A DNA stretch of 24,311 nt from Desulfobacteraceae bacterium (GCA_003599475.1 QZKK01000040.1:1-24311); one strand, 5' to 3'; numbered from the stretch's first letter, positions 1 to 6,844 are shown. The notes: generated from the letters alone by a model not told the origin. Numbers and translations are program-made.

Positions 1-2
1 AT

Positions 3-37
3 AAAAAAAAACAGAACCTGTGACCGTACCTGTCACA
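3..37. promoter_or_regulatory. Short dyad beside an A-tract at the left edge
   Basis: TGTGAC (19-24) and GTCACA (32-37) form a 6-bp dyad around a 7-base centre, next to a run of nine A (3-11). Read on the minus strand this is a hairpin followed seven bases later by a T-run, so it could be a weak terminator for a gene that ends left of the window. Read on the plus strand it could be an operator for the small gene starting at 100. The sequence alone does not separate these options. Confidence 0.25.
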
Positions 38-99
38 TGTCCGGTTTACAATCCTCGGTAAAATATCACGGCAAAACCCCAACGGAAGGAGGATCGGAA

Positions 100-279
100 A
101 TGATCAGACGGATCAATACCCCGGTATATCAGGAGATTTACGAGTATTTTGGAAACACGGCGGTCCTGCTGACGCGCAAACTGGGAAGCCTGACCGTATG
201 GCGGGACTGGCTGCTTTTCAACACGGTCGAAGAGGCCAGTGAATACTTCAACACGAACTGTTACGCAACGGAGGGATGA
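100..279 (+). CDS. Small hypothetical protein (59 aa)
   Basis: I do not recognise a named family. The start at 100 is chosen over an in-frame ATG at 37 because a strong Shine-Dalgarno (GGAAGGAGG) lies just upstream of it. The product is soluble-looking and rich in aromatic residues: it contains YQEIYEYFGN, a basic TRKLGSLTVWRDW core, and an acidic EEASEYFN end. There is no signal peptide or membrane helix. It looks like a single compact alpha/beta domain with a conserved-protein composition, and the strong RBS argues it is really translated. The stop overlaps ATG codons at 276 and 279 that could start a second, doubtful ORF. Function unknown. Confidence 0.6.
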   Translation: MIRRINTPVYQEIYEYFGNTAVLLTRKLGSLTVWRDWLLFNTVEEASEYFNTNCYATEG

Positions 280-551
280 TGGAACAGGCAAAGCTTATCG
301 GAGTCGGATGCATCGGCCGGCCGCGTCGGGTGGCACGAATGCTTGGCAAAATCATGAAAAGCACCCGGTCCTCATATGTCATTCCGGCGCAGGCCGGATC
401 GGAAAAGGACTGGTTGCCGGAATCCGGGGCGACCGCCGGATTCTGCATCGGATACGACGCGCAGGGGCTCAACCTGTCGCTCTATGCCTGCGGATGTGAG
501 GGTCGCCCGGCGAAATTCAGCCGATGCGATCTTTCCCAGTGGCGGGACTGA
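276..551 (+). CDS. Doubtful coupled ORF (91 aa) crossing a REP-like repeat
   Basis: This frame opens with ATG overlapping the stop of the 59-aa gene and has a GGAGGG just ahead, an arrangement typical of translational coupling. Against it, the middle of the protein reads VIPAQAG followed by DWLPES. That is what a common type of proteobacterial palindromic intergenic repeat gives when translated, and the rest is Arg/Gly/Ala-rich with no recognisable domain. It may be a real fusion peptide or simply an intergenic stretch left open by chance. No function is proposed. Confidence 0.2.
   Translation: MMEQAKLIGVGCIGRPRRVARMLGKIMKSTRSSYVIPAQAGSEKDWLPESGATAGFCIGYDAQGLNLSLYACGCEGRPAKFSRCDLSQWRD
379..440. 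repeat. REP-like palindromic sequence
   Basis: TCATTCCGGCGCAGGCCGGA contains a tight hairpin: TCCGGC (383-388) pairs with GCCGGA (393-398) around a 4-base loop. The sequence continues with further CCGGAAT and GCCGGATT words to about 440. This resembles the REP-type elements with a core like CATTCCGGCGNAGGCCGGA that recur between genes in many proteobacteria. Only one copy lies in the window, so the repeat status rests on resemblance. Confidence 0.45.
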
Positions 552-718
552 TGCACTCTGAGCGGTGACCGGTTTCCGCCCGGCAGCAGCCTGGAGCTCC
601 CCTTAGAAGGGCTGCATCCGGCCCCGGCCGGATTGCAGTCTGCCGCCGGGTGGATTTGCGGCAACAGGGAAAAAAAGGCTGGCAGACGGTGCCCTGAATC
701 TGGTAAGATGGGCACCCG
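552..718. other. Intergenic stretch with a strong GC-rich hairpin
   Basis: CTGCATCCGGCC (612-623) pairs with GGCCGGATTGCAG (626-638) with a single bulged T, giving a stem of about 12 bp. No T-run follows, so it is not a standard Rho-independent terminator. It could be an RNA structure in the leader of the J-domain gene at 719 or part of the REP-like material upstream. I see no clear promoter and no convincing Shine-Dalgarno in the rest of the gap. Confidence 0.35.
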
Positions 719-1462
719 ATGAACAGCAATCATCATAAGCAAATCTGCCCGGCGATTCAAAAGAACGGGAAACGCTGCCTTTCCTGCGGAACGGCGCTCC
801 TCATGGGGAAGCGGCGATACTGTTCGGTCGATTGCCGGCAGAGGCTGCGGCATCAGCTCAATGTTCGAACGGGGCTGCTGCGTGCGCTCAACACGCGTTA
901 TGCCACCTTTTATTTCAACGATCGGCTGCTGATCATGGACGTCCTTCCGTTCGGTTCTTTTCAGATCTTCAGCTACATCTTCCCCCGGTCAAGAAACGGG
1001 AAGCCGGTGGAGGATTTCAGCGACATGGCCAACGAACTGGGAAATGCCTGGTGGGACGAGGTTCGACGCACCCGCAGGCGATATCTGGCAACCCGGTATC
1101 TGCTCGAAAATGCCGATTTCAATCACACACGTTTGGATGCCGTAAAACCGGTGGAGATCATGAAACCGGCCTTAATCGGTGCTTCGGTGATCCACCTGAA
1201 GTTGAATCGATCCCAGTTGGACGATCCGGAGTTGATTCTGCTCATCAAACAAGCCTATCGGCGGCAGGCGAAAAAATATCATCCGGATCAAGGCGGAGAT
1301 GCCGCCGCCTTTCGGAAGATCCACGAGGCGTATCATCAACTGGTTGCCTGGGCGGAAAATCCGACCTTTGTGAGACGGCGCGGTTTTCCTGACAAATGGT
1401 TCTATGACGGTTATGAGAATCGATGGATCCAGCCGACACCGATCGTCGTGAATGGATCTTGA
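719..1462 (+). CDS. Zinc-finger protein with C-terminal J domain (DnaJ-like)
   Basis: 247 aa. Near the N-terminus four cysteines (C20, C23, C35, C39; CxxC-x11-CxxxC) form a likely zinc site with the pattern of small zinc-ribbon proteins. A middle region (about 50-160) with aromatic and basic stretches is not recognised. The C-terminal part (about 165-215) is a J domain: helix, then the diagnostic HPD tripeptide at 188-190 in KKYHPDQGGD, then a helix ending EAYHQLV. J domains stimulate the ATPase of DnaK/Hsp70, but there is no G/F region or DnaJ substrate domain, so this is a specialised co-chaperone-like protein rather than DnaJ. The start keeps the first two cysteines; its RBS is weak. The stop lies inside the first unit of a tandem repeat. 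Confidence 0.75.
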   Translation: MNSNHHKQICPAIQKNGKRCLSCGTALLMGKRRYCSVDCRQRLRHQLNVRTGLLRALNTRYATFYFNDRLLIMDVLPFGSFQIFSYIFPRSRNGKPVEDFSDMANELGNAWWDEVRRTRRRYLATRYLLENADFNHTRLDAVKPVEIMKPALIGASVIHLKLNRSQLDDPELILLIKQAYRRQAKKYHPDQGGDAAAFRKIHEAYHQLVAWAENPTFVRRRGFPDKWFYDGYENRWIQPTPIVVNGS

Positions 1463-1491
1463 TCCGATATTGATCCGATCTTGATCCGGGT
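1459..1491. repeat. Three tandem 11-bp units (TTGATCCGATM)
   Basis: Units at 1459-1469, 1470-1480 and 1481-1491 share TTGATCCG followed by AT or GG. The first unit contains the TGA stop of the J-domain gene, and the last runs directly into a TTGACA. Helical-turn spacing just upstream of a possible -35 box suggests an activator or repressor site, but the array could also be slipped-strand duplication. Confidence 0.6.
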
Positions 1492-1518
1492 TGACAAAAA
1501 GGATCCGATTCTTAGCGT
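1491..1518 (+). promoter_or_regulatory. Candidate promoter for the small membrane protein
   Basis: A consensus TTGACA (1491-1496) lies about 70 bases before the ATG at 1562. The best -10 at normal spacing is a poor TAGCGT (1513-1518). The -35 is convincing; the promoter as a whole is tentative and may depend on a factor bound at the tandem 11-mers. Confidence 0.35.
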
Positions 1519-1561
1519 AAGGATAACGGTTTTTTAGCGGAATCATCGAAAGGAGCTGCCC

Positions 1562-1762
1562 ATGGATCGTACGAGCTGTCGATTCGAAAGACTTTCAAAC
1601 CTGAGCATCGGGATGGTTTTGCTGGCCATCTGCTTCGGGTTTTTGGTTATCGGCGTGACCCTTCTGCCTGTTTTCGGAATCATTTTCGCGATTCCGTTCC
1701 TGTCGGCATCATTCCTGTTTTTCATGGCCCGGCGCAGTCCGGAGTGCTTCATCAGAATGTGA
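1562..1762 (+). CDS. Small membrane protein with two hydrophobic helices (66 aa)
   Basis: A good Shine-Dalgarno (AAAGGAG) sits at proper spacing before the ATG. After a short charged N-terminus (MDRTSCRFERLSN), two hydrophobic segments follow: about residues 15-35 (GMVLLAICFGFLVIGVTLL) and 37-54 (containing IIFAIPFLSASFLFF). The tail is basic. The hairpin topology suggests an inner-membrane protein. I do not recognise the family; resemblance to other small two-helix proteins is generic. It has its own candidate promoter and converges on the kinase gene. Confidence 0.6.
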   Translation: MDRTSCRFERLSNLSIGMVLLAICFGFLVIGVTLLPVFGIIFAIPFLSASFLFFMARRSPECFIRM

Positions 1763-1772
1763 CATCCTCGAA

Positions 1773-1804
1773 GGGTCCGGCCTCCCGAGTACAGGGCCGG
1801 ACTC
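1773..1804. terminator. Hairpin between convergent genes
   Basis: GGGTCCGGCC (1773-1782) pairs with GGCCGGACTC (1795-1804), a 10-bp stem with one G-T pair and a 12-base loop. It sits exactly between the small membrane gene (+) and the kinase gene (-), so it plausibly ends both transcripts. It lacks a T-run on either side, so Rho-independent function is uncertain. Confidence 0.45.
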
Positions 1805-1810
1805 TGGACC

Positions 1811-2737
1811 TCATCCGAATGTCCGTGAAAACCGCTCCCAGAAACTTTCAAGGCTGAAACGGTGGACCTGAGTTCCCTGGCATTCCACCGCAAAGCTTGC
1901 ACACGTTGCGCCCATCCGTGAGGCCTCGAGCAGATTTTTTCCAAGAACGATCCCCTTGATCAGTCCGGCCCGATACGCATCGCCTGCGCCGGTCGGATCT
2001 TTGACCGTTTCTGCAGGAACGACGGGAATCTCCATCTTCTCCCCCCGGAGCTGTAGCAGCGATCCTTTTTCACCGAGCGTGGTGATGATGGCTCCGGTTC
2101 GCTCCAGGATGTCGATTGCGGTCATCGAGGTCGCCTTCCGGATCAGCTCGAACTCGTAGTCGTTTGAAACGAAGATCTTTGACCCGGTGATCATCTCGGT
2201 AAGCTGTTGCGCCGAAAGGGCTGTGGTCGCCTGGCCGGGATCGAATATGTATGCGATGCCGATTTCCTTGAAGAGCCGGCTCAGCACGACCATGTCCTCG
2301 AGGTTGCCGGGAGAAATGATCGCAAGTGCATCTTTCGGATCCATCCCATCGAAGGCGAAGGGTGCCGGGTGGTTCATCGCGCCCGGGTTGAAGGCGGTAA
2401 TCTGATTGTCCGACCGATCGGTCGTGATGTGGGCGCTTGCGGTAAACTCATGCGGTATTTCCCGGATGCCCTCCAGCGGGAGTCCCATCTGTTTCAGCCA
2501 TGTCCTGTATGAGGAAAAATCCTTGCCTGCAGCGGCAAGAATGAACGGTTTTTCATCGAGCATCGCCAGGTTGAACGCGATGTTTCCTGCGGTTCCGCCG
2601 AACCGCTCGATCAGGCCGTTGACCATGAAACAGACATTGATCACGTGGATTTTGTCCGGCAGGATATGATCCGAAAATTTGCCTGGAAAGTTCATGATCC
2701 GGTCGTAAGCGAGCGAGCCCGAAACATAGATCTTCAT
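1811..2737 (-). CDS. PfkB-family carbohydrate/nucleoside kinase
   Basis: 308 aa, normal for the ribokinase (PfkB) family of ATP-dependent sugar and nucleoside kinases. The N-terminus MKIYVSGSLAYDRIM is the first Rossmann strand. FGGTAGNIAFNLA (about 47-59) is the substrate-binding glycine motif. DPTGAGDAYRAG near 247-258 is PfkB signature 2, with the catalytic base at D253 and the GAG anion hole. The lid region contains INVCFMVN. NxxE-type residues for Mg are suggested by SNDYEFELI. The pattern is closest to adenosine-kinase or sugar-kinase-like members, but the substrate cannot be read from sequence. GGAG precedes the ATG. It is the last gene of a minus-strand run. Confidence 0.88.
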   Translation of the reverse strand: MKIYVSGSLAYDRIMNFPGKFSDHILPDKIHVINVCFMVNGLIERFGGTAGNIAFNLAMLDEKPFILAAAGKDFSSYRTWLKQMGLPLEGIREIPHEFTASAHITTDRSDNQITAFNPGAMNHPAPFAFDGMDPKDALAIISPGNLEDMVVLSRLFKEIGIAYIFDPGQATTALSAQQLTEMITGSKIFVSNDYEFELIRKATSMTAIDILERTGAIITTLGEKGSLLQLRGEKMEIPVVPAETVKDPTGAGDAYRAGLIKGIVLGKNLLEASRMGATCASFAVECQGTQVHRFSLESFWERFSRTFG

Positions 2738-2762
2738 TTATTACGATCTCCGTTTAAAGGGT

Positions 2763-2990
2763 TAAATCCGAAGCACGAAATTCGAAATACGAAACAAATT
2801 CCAATTACTAAAATCCCAAAGCTCCCAATCCCGCTGCAAGCTGGATTTGGATAGTAACCACCGCATCTCAGCCTGACGTTTTGAACATTGGGTCATTCGG
2901 ATTTCGAATTTGTTTCGTGCTTCGATATTCGGATTTCGAATTTAGGATCTCGAAAATCCGCGTAAGAACGTGGACAATTACCAAAATGGT
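2763..2990. repeat. GAA/TTC-rich inverted and direct repeat array
   Basis: Words such as CGAAGCACGAAA (2769-2780) and CGAAACAAATTC (2790-2801) recur as exact reverse complements at 2913-2924 and 2906-2917. CAATTACTAAAAT (2802-2814) recurs in direct orientation at 2975-2987 with one change. The central part (about 2815-2895) is not repetitive. The array fills almost the entire gap between the kinase and the upstream amidase gene. I see no ORF or promoter in it. Confidence 0.75.
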
Positions 2991-3006
2991 CCAAACCACC
3001 GATAGT

Positions 3007-4428
3007 TCAAACCAGCTCGGGTGTGCGTCGGTGCCAGTCCGTGGTCTGCTGGAAAGCATACCCCGCACGGAGAACGATGTCTTCCTCGAACGGTTTGGCG
3101 TAGACCATCAATCCGATTGGCAATCCCTTCGATGTGAATCCGCAGGGTACGGAAAGACCGCAGAAATTCAGGATATTTCCGATGGAAGTATTCCTCAGGT
3201 ACCCGATGTTGCATGCCGTATAGGTTTCTATATCGGTGTCGATTTCATCGATCGGAAGCGCCGGAATGCGGGTGGTGGGAACCAGCAGGGCATCGACATG
3301 GCGAAGGGTTCGGATCACGGAACTGCGGAGCCTCTGCCATTCCTTCATGTTTTGGAGGTAATCCGCAGCCGGAACATCTCTTCCTTTGATCATCCGCCTG
3401 GCAACCACGATGTCCATTCGGTCGTAATGATCCTCCAGCAGCATCTTGTTGTTTGCATAAGCTTCAGCCACAATGATCATTCCCTGGCTGTTTAGGCGCC
3501 AGGCTTCCGAGGCTTCGGGAAGCTCCATCCGCTCGACATGCGCCCCCAGACCCTTGAATACGTCTCCGCAGGAACGAACCGCCTTTTCGATTTCCGGGTC
3601 GACTTCTTCCCAAAAAGAGGTCTCGGGGAACGCAAGCCTCATGCCTCGAACCCCGTCTTTCAATCCGCTCAGGACATCATGAGGGGATCGGCCGCGGGTG
3701 GTATCGTCCTTGAGATCCTCCCCCTGCATGGCCTGGTAGATGAGCGCGGCATCTTCCGCACATCTCGCCAGCGGTCCGACCGAGTCCATGCTCCCGCTCA
3801 ACGGGTATACGCCTGCACGGCTGATCCGGCCGACCGTGGTCTTCAGGCCCGTTGCACCGCAAAGTGCGGCAGGGATGCGGACCGATCCTCCGGTATCGCT
3901 TCCCAGGGCCATGGGGGCCAGGCCGGCAGCCACGGCAACACCCGAACCACTGCTCGATCCGCCCGGCGCATGATGCTTCTTTTTCCATGGATTCTTCGGC
4001 GTTCCGTGGTCGTGATTGATTCCGATGCCGCTGTAAGCGAGCTGAACCGTATTGGTTTTCCCCAAAAGGACCATGCCGGACCTGGCCAGCTTATCGATTA
4101 CGGTCGCATCTTCGGAGGCGATATTTTCTTGGAGCAGGCTTGAGCCCGCCGTTGTCGGAAGCCCCGCGACATCGAAAAGATCCTTCGCGGAATAGGGGAT
4201 TCCGTGAAGAGGACCGAAATCGCGGCCGGCTCTCAAAGCCGTTTCAAACGCTTTTGCTTCCCCCAGCGCTTTTTCACGGCAGACCAATCGATAGGCATTC
4301 AACGAGCCGTCCAGGCGGTCGATCCGCGAAAGAAAGTGCTCGGTGAGCTCCAACGGAGAAAAATCTCCCCTGCGGATGCCTTGCGCCAGCTCCGAGATGG
4401 TTTGGAAATGAAGCGGGGGTGTGGTCAT
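3007..4428 (-). CDS. Amidase-signature family hydrolase (GatA-like paralogue)
   Basis: 473 aa, full length for the amidase-signature family, which hydrolyses or transfers amide nitrogen through a Ser-cisSer-Lys triad. The triad is present: K82 in SAKDLFD, S158 in the GGSSSGSG stretch and S182 in GSDTGGSVR, with the usual 24-residue spacing between the serines. The enzyme differs from the true GatA in this window (for example KKHHAPGGSSSG where GatA has [11 protein letters not shown]) and no GatB or GatC lies beside it, so a stand-alone amidase is more likely than a tRNA amidotransferase subunit. The C-terminal part contains GLSVPCGFTSKGLPIGL, common to this family. AAGGAG precedes the ATG. 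The substrate is unknown. Confidence 0.85.
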   Translation of the reverse strand: MTTPPLHFQTISELAQGIRRGDFSPLELTEHFLSRIDRLDGSLNAYRLVCREKALGEAKAFETALRAGRDFGPLHGIPYSAKDLFDVAGLPTTAGSSLLQENIASEDATVIDKLARSGMVLLGKTNTVQLAYSGIGINHDHGTPKNPWKKKHHAPGGSSSGSGVAVAAGLAPMALGSDTGGSVRIPAALCGATGLKTTVGRISRAGVYPLSGSMDSVGPLARCAEDAALIYQAMQGEDLKDDTTRGRSPHDVLSGLKDGVRGMRLAFPETSFWEEVDPEIEKAVRSCGDVFKGLGAHVERMELPEASEAWRLNSQGMIIVAEAYANNKMLLEDHYDRMDIVVARRMIKGRDVPAADYLQNMKEWQRLRSSVIRTLRHVDALLVPTTRIPALPIDEIDTDIETYTACNIGYLRNTSIGNILNFCGLSVPCGFTSKGLPIGLMVYAKPFEEDIVLRAGYAFQQTTDWHRRTPELV

Positions 4429-4456
4429 GTCAGGTGTTCTCCTTCCGCGTTAAAAA

Positions 4457-4662
4457 GTCGTTGAACGTTGAAGCCGTTGCACGTTGAAATCGTTACACGT
4501 TGAAATCGTTGTTGTAACTGAAACGTGGAACGTGGAACCTGCAACGTGCAACGTATAACGTGCAACGACTTCAACGTGTAACGTTGTGCAGCCGGTTTGT
4601 CAAGGTGGCAGGCAACGATTTCAACGTTTTCAACGATTTCAACGACTTCAACGATTTCAACT
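4457..4662. repeat. CAACGT/ACGTTG repeat array with long inverted repeat
   Basis: The gap is built from the words CGTTGAA, GTTGCACG, CAACGTGCAACG and TTTCAACGA. The arm at 4491-4511 is the reverse complement of 4563-4583 at 20 of 21 positions, with a 51-base loop that holds more of the same words. The right end (4613-4660) is a run of CAACGATTT/CAACGACTT units spaced 9 bases. The TGA of the upstream flavoenzyme (minus strand, 4657-4659) lies inside this run. Confidence 0.85.
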
Positions 4663-6069
4663 GAACAACCGGTGATACTGATCGACCGGCATCAAATCCG
4701 CAACCGCATTGCCGATCACTTCGCTCAAGGCCGGATGGATATGCATCGCTTTGACAATCGGATGGATCGTCTGGTCCCGGGTGTACATCAGCGTGATCAA
4801 TTCCTGGATCAGTACGGATGCCTGGGGTCCGATGACATGGGCGCCGAGGATCCTCGCGGTTTCATCTTCGACGATCACTTTCACGAAGTAGTCTCTGACC
4901 CCCATCGCTTGGCCTTTGGCGGTATCTTCGTACCTTTGGAAACCGATGAGAACCCGATCGACACCGTAGCGTTCGACGGCTTCCTTCTCTTTCAACCCGA
5001 CGGCCGCAATTTCCGGGTAGGCAAAAACCGCATGGGGCACCGCGTGGTAATCGACAGGAATCTTCTCCTTCAAAACAGCGTTGTAATAGAGAATCTGCGA
5101 TTCGTAATTGGCGACATGCTTGAATGGATGTACGCCGACTGCGTCTCCCAGAGCCCAGATGTTTCTTTGAGTGGTTTCAAGGTATTGGTTTACGAGCACC
5201 CATCCGTTCCGATCGGTGCGTACGCCGGATTTTTCAGGGTGCAGGAGATCTGCGGTCGATTCCCTTCCGGCGGCCAGCAGGAGGACGTCTGCCGGAATCG
5301 ATATTTTTTTTCCGGAAAGTCGATCCACGGCACGGATCATTATTTTACCGGAGACCTCCCTCTGGACTGCGAACACCTCATGACCGGTCAGGATACCCAT
5401 ATGCCTGGACATCTCTTTTTGTGCAAGGGCGGATACTTCGGGCTCTTCTTCCGGAAGAAAGCGGCTGTTCCTTCCGACAATCGTCACCTTCACACCCATG
5501 GCCGAAAAGAAGTGCCCGTATTCGGCGGCAATGTAGCCGCCGCCGCCGATCACCATATCGGCAGGCGGACGATCGATTTCCAGGATGGAATCGCTGGTAT
5601 AGTATTTCACGGAATCCAGGTTTTCGATCGCCGGAATCCGTGGCCGGGAGCCCAAACAGAGAAATATCATGTCCGAGCCGATGGCGACCTTTCCGACCCT
5701 CAACGCATAGGGGCCTGTAAACCGGGCCGGTTCAGCGTAGTAGTCGATTCCCTTCGACTCGGAAAGCGATTTGCGGATGCTTTCGATCTCGGGCTGCACC
5801 AATGAACGCATCCGGTTCATCACCGATTGAAAGTCGATCCGGTCGATCTTGAAGTGAACCCCGAGACCGCCCGAATCTTCCATCAGCCGGATCAGCTCCG
5901 CCGGATAGACCAGCAGCTTGGTCGGGATACACCCCTTGGTCAGGCAGATCCCCCCGGGCGGATCTTTGTCGATCACAGCGATTTTTGCGCCAGGATTCCG
6001 TTCCAGGAACGGACCGACGGTGTTCATGGCCGAACCGGTTCCAATGACGATCAGGTCGTATTTTTTCAT
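4657..6069 (-). CDS. Dihydrolipoamide dehydrogenase-like flavoprotein disulfide reductase
   Basis: 470 aa, the usual size for class I pyridine-nucleotide disulfide oxidoreductases (FAD-dependent homodimers such as dihydrolipoamide dehydrogenase). The FAD-binding strand is YDLIVIGTGSA (4-14). The redox disulfide is C42 and C47 in GGICLTKGCIPTK. The NAD(P)-binding motif is VIGGGGYIAAEYG around residue 173. The ALGDAVG FAD motif follows. The C-terminal catalytic His-Glu pair is H445 and E450 in HIHPALSE. GTGSAMN and CLTKGC differ from the common GGGPGGY and CLNxGC of E3 enzymes; related archaeal and mycothione-reductase-like members show such variation. No pyruvate dehydrogenase genes lie nearby, so the partner is open. 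AAAGGAG precedes the ATG. Confidence 0.85.
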   Translation of the reverse strand: MKKYDLIVIGTGSAMNTVGPFLERNPGAKIAVIDKDPPGGICLTKGCIPTKLLVYPAELIRLMEDSGGLGVHFKIDRIDFQSVMNRMRSLVQPEIESIRKSLSESKGIDYYAEPARFTGPYALRVGKVAIGSDMIFLCLGSRPRIPAIENLDSVKYYTSDSILEIDRPPADMVIGGGGYIAAEYGHFFSAMGVKVTIVGRNSRFLPEEEPEVSALAQKEMSRHMGILTGHEVFAVQREVSGKIMIRAVDRLSGKKISIPADVLLLAAGRESTADLLHPEKSGVRTDRNGWVLVNQYLETTQRNIWALGDAVGVHPFKHVANYESQILYYNAVLKEKIPVDYHAVPHAVFAYPEIAAVGLKEKEAVERYGVDRVLIGFQRYEDTAKGQAMGVRDYFVKVIVEDETARILGAHVIGPQASVLIQELITLMYTRDQTIHPIVKAMHIHPALSEVIGNAVADLMPVDQYHRLFS

Positions 6070-6100
6070 CCTCGGGCTCCTTTCAGCAACAGTTCAGCCG

Positions 6101-6122
6101 GCAAGACACGAAGGCGAAGGGG
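6101..6122. repeat. Short ACACGAAGGCG-type repeat fragment
   Basis: GCAAGACACGAAGGCGAAGG shares the 11-mer AAGACACGAAG with the longer element at 22240-22262. It lies in the divergent gap between the flavoenzyme and the acetyltransferase. Short and possibly coincidental on its own. Confidence 0.35.
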
Positions 6123-6143
6123 AAAACAGCACCTATCCGTTAA

Positions 6144-6149
6144 TATAAT
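6144..6149 (+). promoter_or_regulatory. Candidate -10 box (TATAAT)
   Basis: A perfect TATAAT lies 140 bases before the acetyltransferase start in a divergent intergenic region, where a promoter is expected. No matching -35 box is visible at 16-18 bases, so the assignment is tentative. Confidence 0.3.
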
Positions 6150-6289
6150 GCATCTTGTCGGAGAACAAGGCCGGAAGATCAGAGGCGGTTGCCTATCGGC
6201 TCCACACGTTTTCACTTTTCATAAAGAATTGCTCCGGGAGGATACAGACTATTTCTAAACTGTCCGAAAAAGTGTATGATGCACCGCAA

Positions 6290-6814
6290 ATGAATCCGAT
6301 AACCATCAGACCGGCGGAGGAGTCCGATACCCCTCTGATTCTATCCCTGATCAAGGATCTGGCTTCCTACGAGCGGCTCCTGGATGAAGTCGTTGCAACG
6401 GAAGCGCTGCTGCGGGAATCGCTTTTCGGCAAGACTCGGCACGCCGAAGTCGTTCTGGCGTATCATGACGGATCGCCCGCCGGGTATTCCCTCTTTTTCC
6501 ATAACTTCTCGACCTTCTTGGGAAGATCGGGCATCTACATCGAAGATCTCTATGTGAAGGAGGCCTATCGGGGAAAAGGGCTCGGCAAAGCGCTTTTTCG
6601 ATATTTGGCCGAATTGGCCGTGCACAGGGGCTGCGGGAGGCTTGAATTTGCCGTATTGGACTGGAATGAACCGGCAATTCGGTTTTACAGGCATTTCGGT
6701 GCGAATCGATTGGATGACTGGAGCCTTTACCGGATCACCGGCAGCCGGCTGAACCGTTTGGCCGGGGAAGAACAAGAAGATGAGAAGATGGGAACACTGA
6801 AACCTCTCACTTAA
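6290..6814 (+). CDS. GNAT-family N-acetyltransferase (SSAT-like)
   Basis: 174 aa from ATG 6290, chosen because family members begin with the first beta strand (ITIRPAEESD); the open frame continues upstream to 6155 but that part has no family resemblance. The acetyl-CoA motif is YRGKGLGKALF (93-103). EDLYVKEAY before it and AVLDWNEPAIRFYRHFGA after it match the pattern of the spermidine/spermine acetyltransferase-like GNAT group (compare WNxPAIxFY). It likely transfers acetyl from acetyl-CoA to a small amine or an amino group in the cytoplasm; the substrate cannot be named. The RBS is weak. It is the first gene of the plus-strand argS run, 30 bases before argS. Confidence 0.8.
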   Translation: MNPITIRPAEESDTPLILSLIKDLASYERLLDEVVATEALLRESLFGKTRHAEVVLAYHDGSPAGYSLFFHNFSTFLGRSGIYIEDLYVKEAYRGKGLGKALFRYLAELAVHRGCGRLEFAVLDWNEPAIRFYRHFGANRLDDWSLYRITGSRLNRLAGEEQEDEKMGTLKPLT

Positions 6815-6844
6815 TCCGGCTTGAAAGGCGGCGGTAAGGGAAAG

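Noticed and set aside
4457..4662. CRISPR array
   Set aside because: Units are only about 9 bases, drifted, in both orientations, and there are no spacers of constant length or cas genes.
4597..5805. 402-aa plus-strand frame opposite the flavoenzyme
   Set aside because: The minus strand has clear FAD, CxxxxC and HPxxxE motifs; the plus frame has composition of a reverse reading and begins in repeat DNA.
3007..6069. One uninterrupted operon of amidase and flavoenzyme
   Set aside because: Direction and order fit, but a 228-base hairpin-rich array lies between them, so cotranscription cannot be assumed.
6155..6289. 45-residue N-terminal extension of the GNAT protein
   Set aside because: No family resemblance and no RBS; the domain starts at MNPITIRP.
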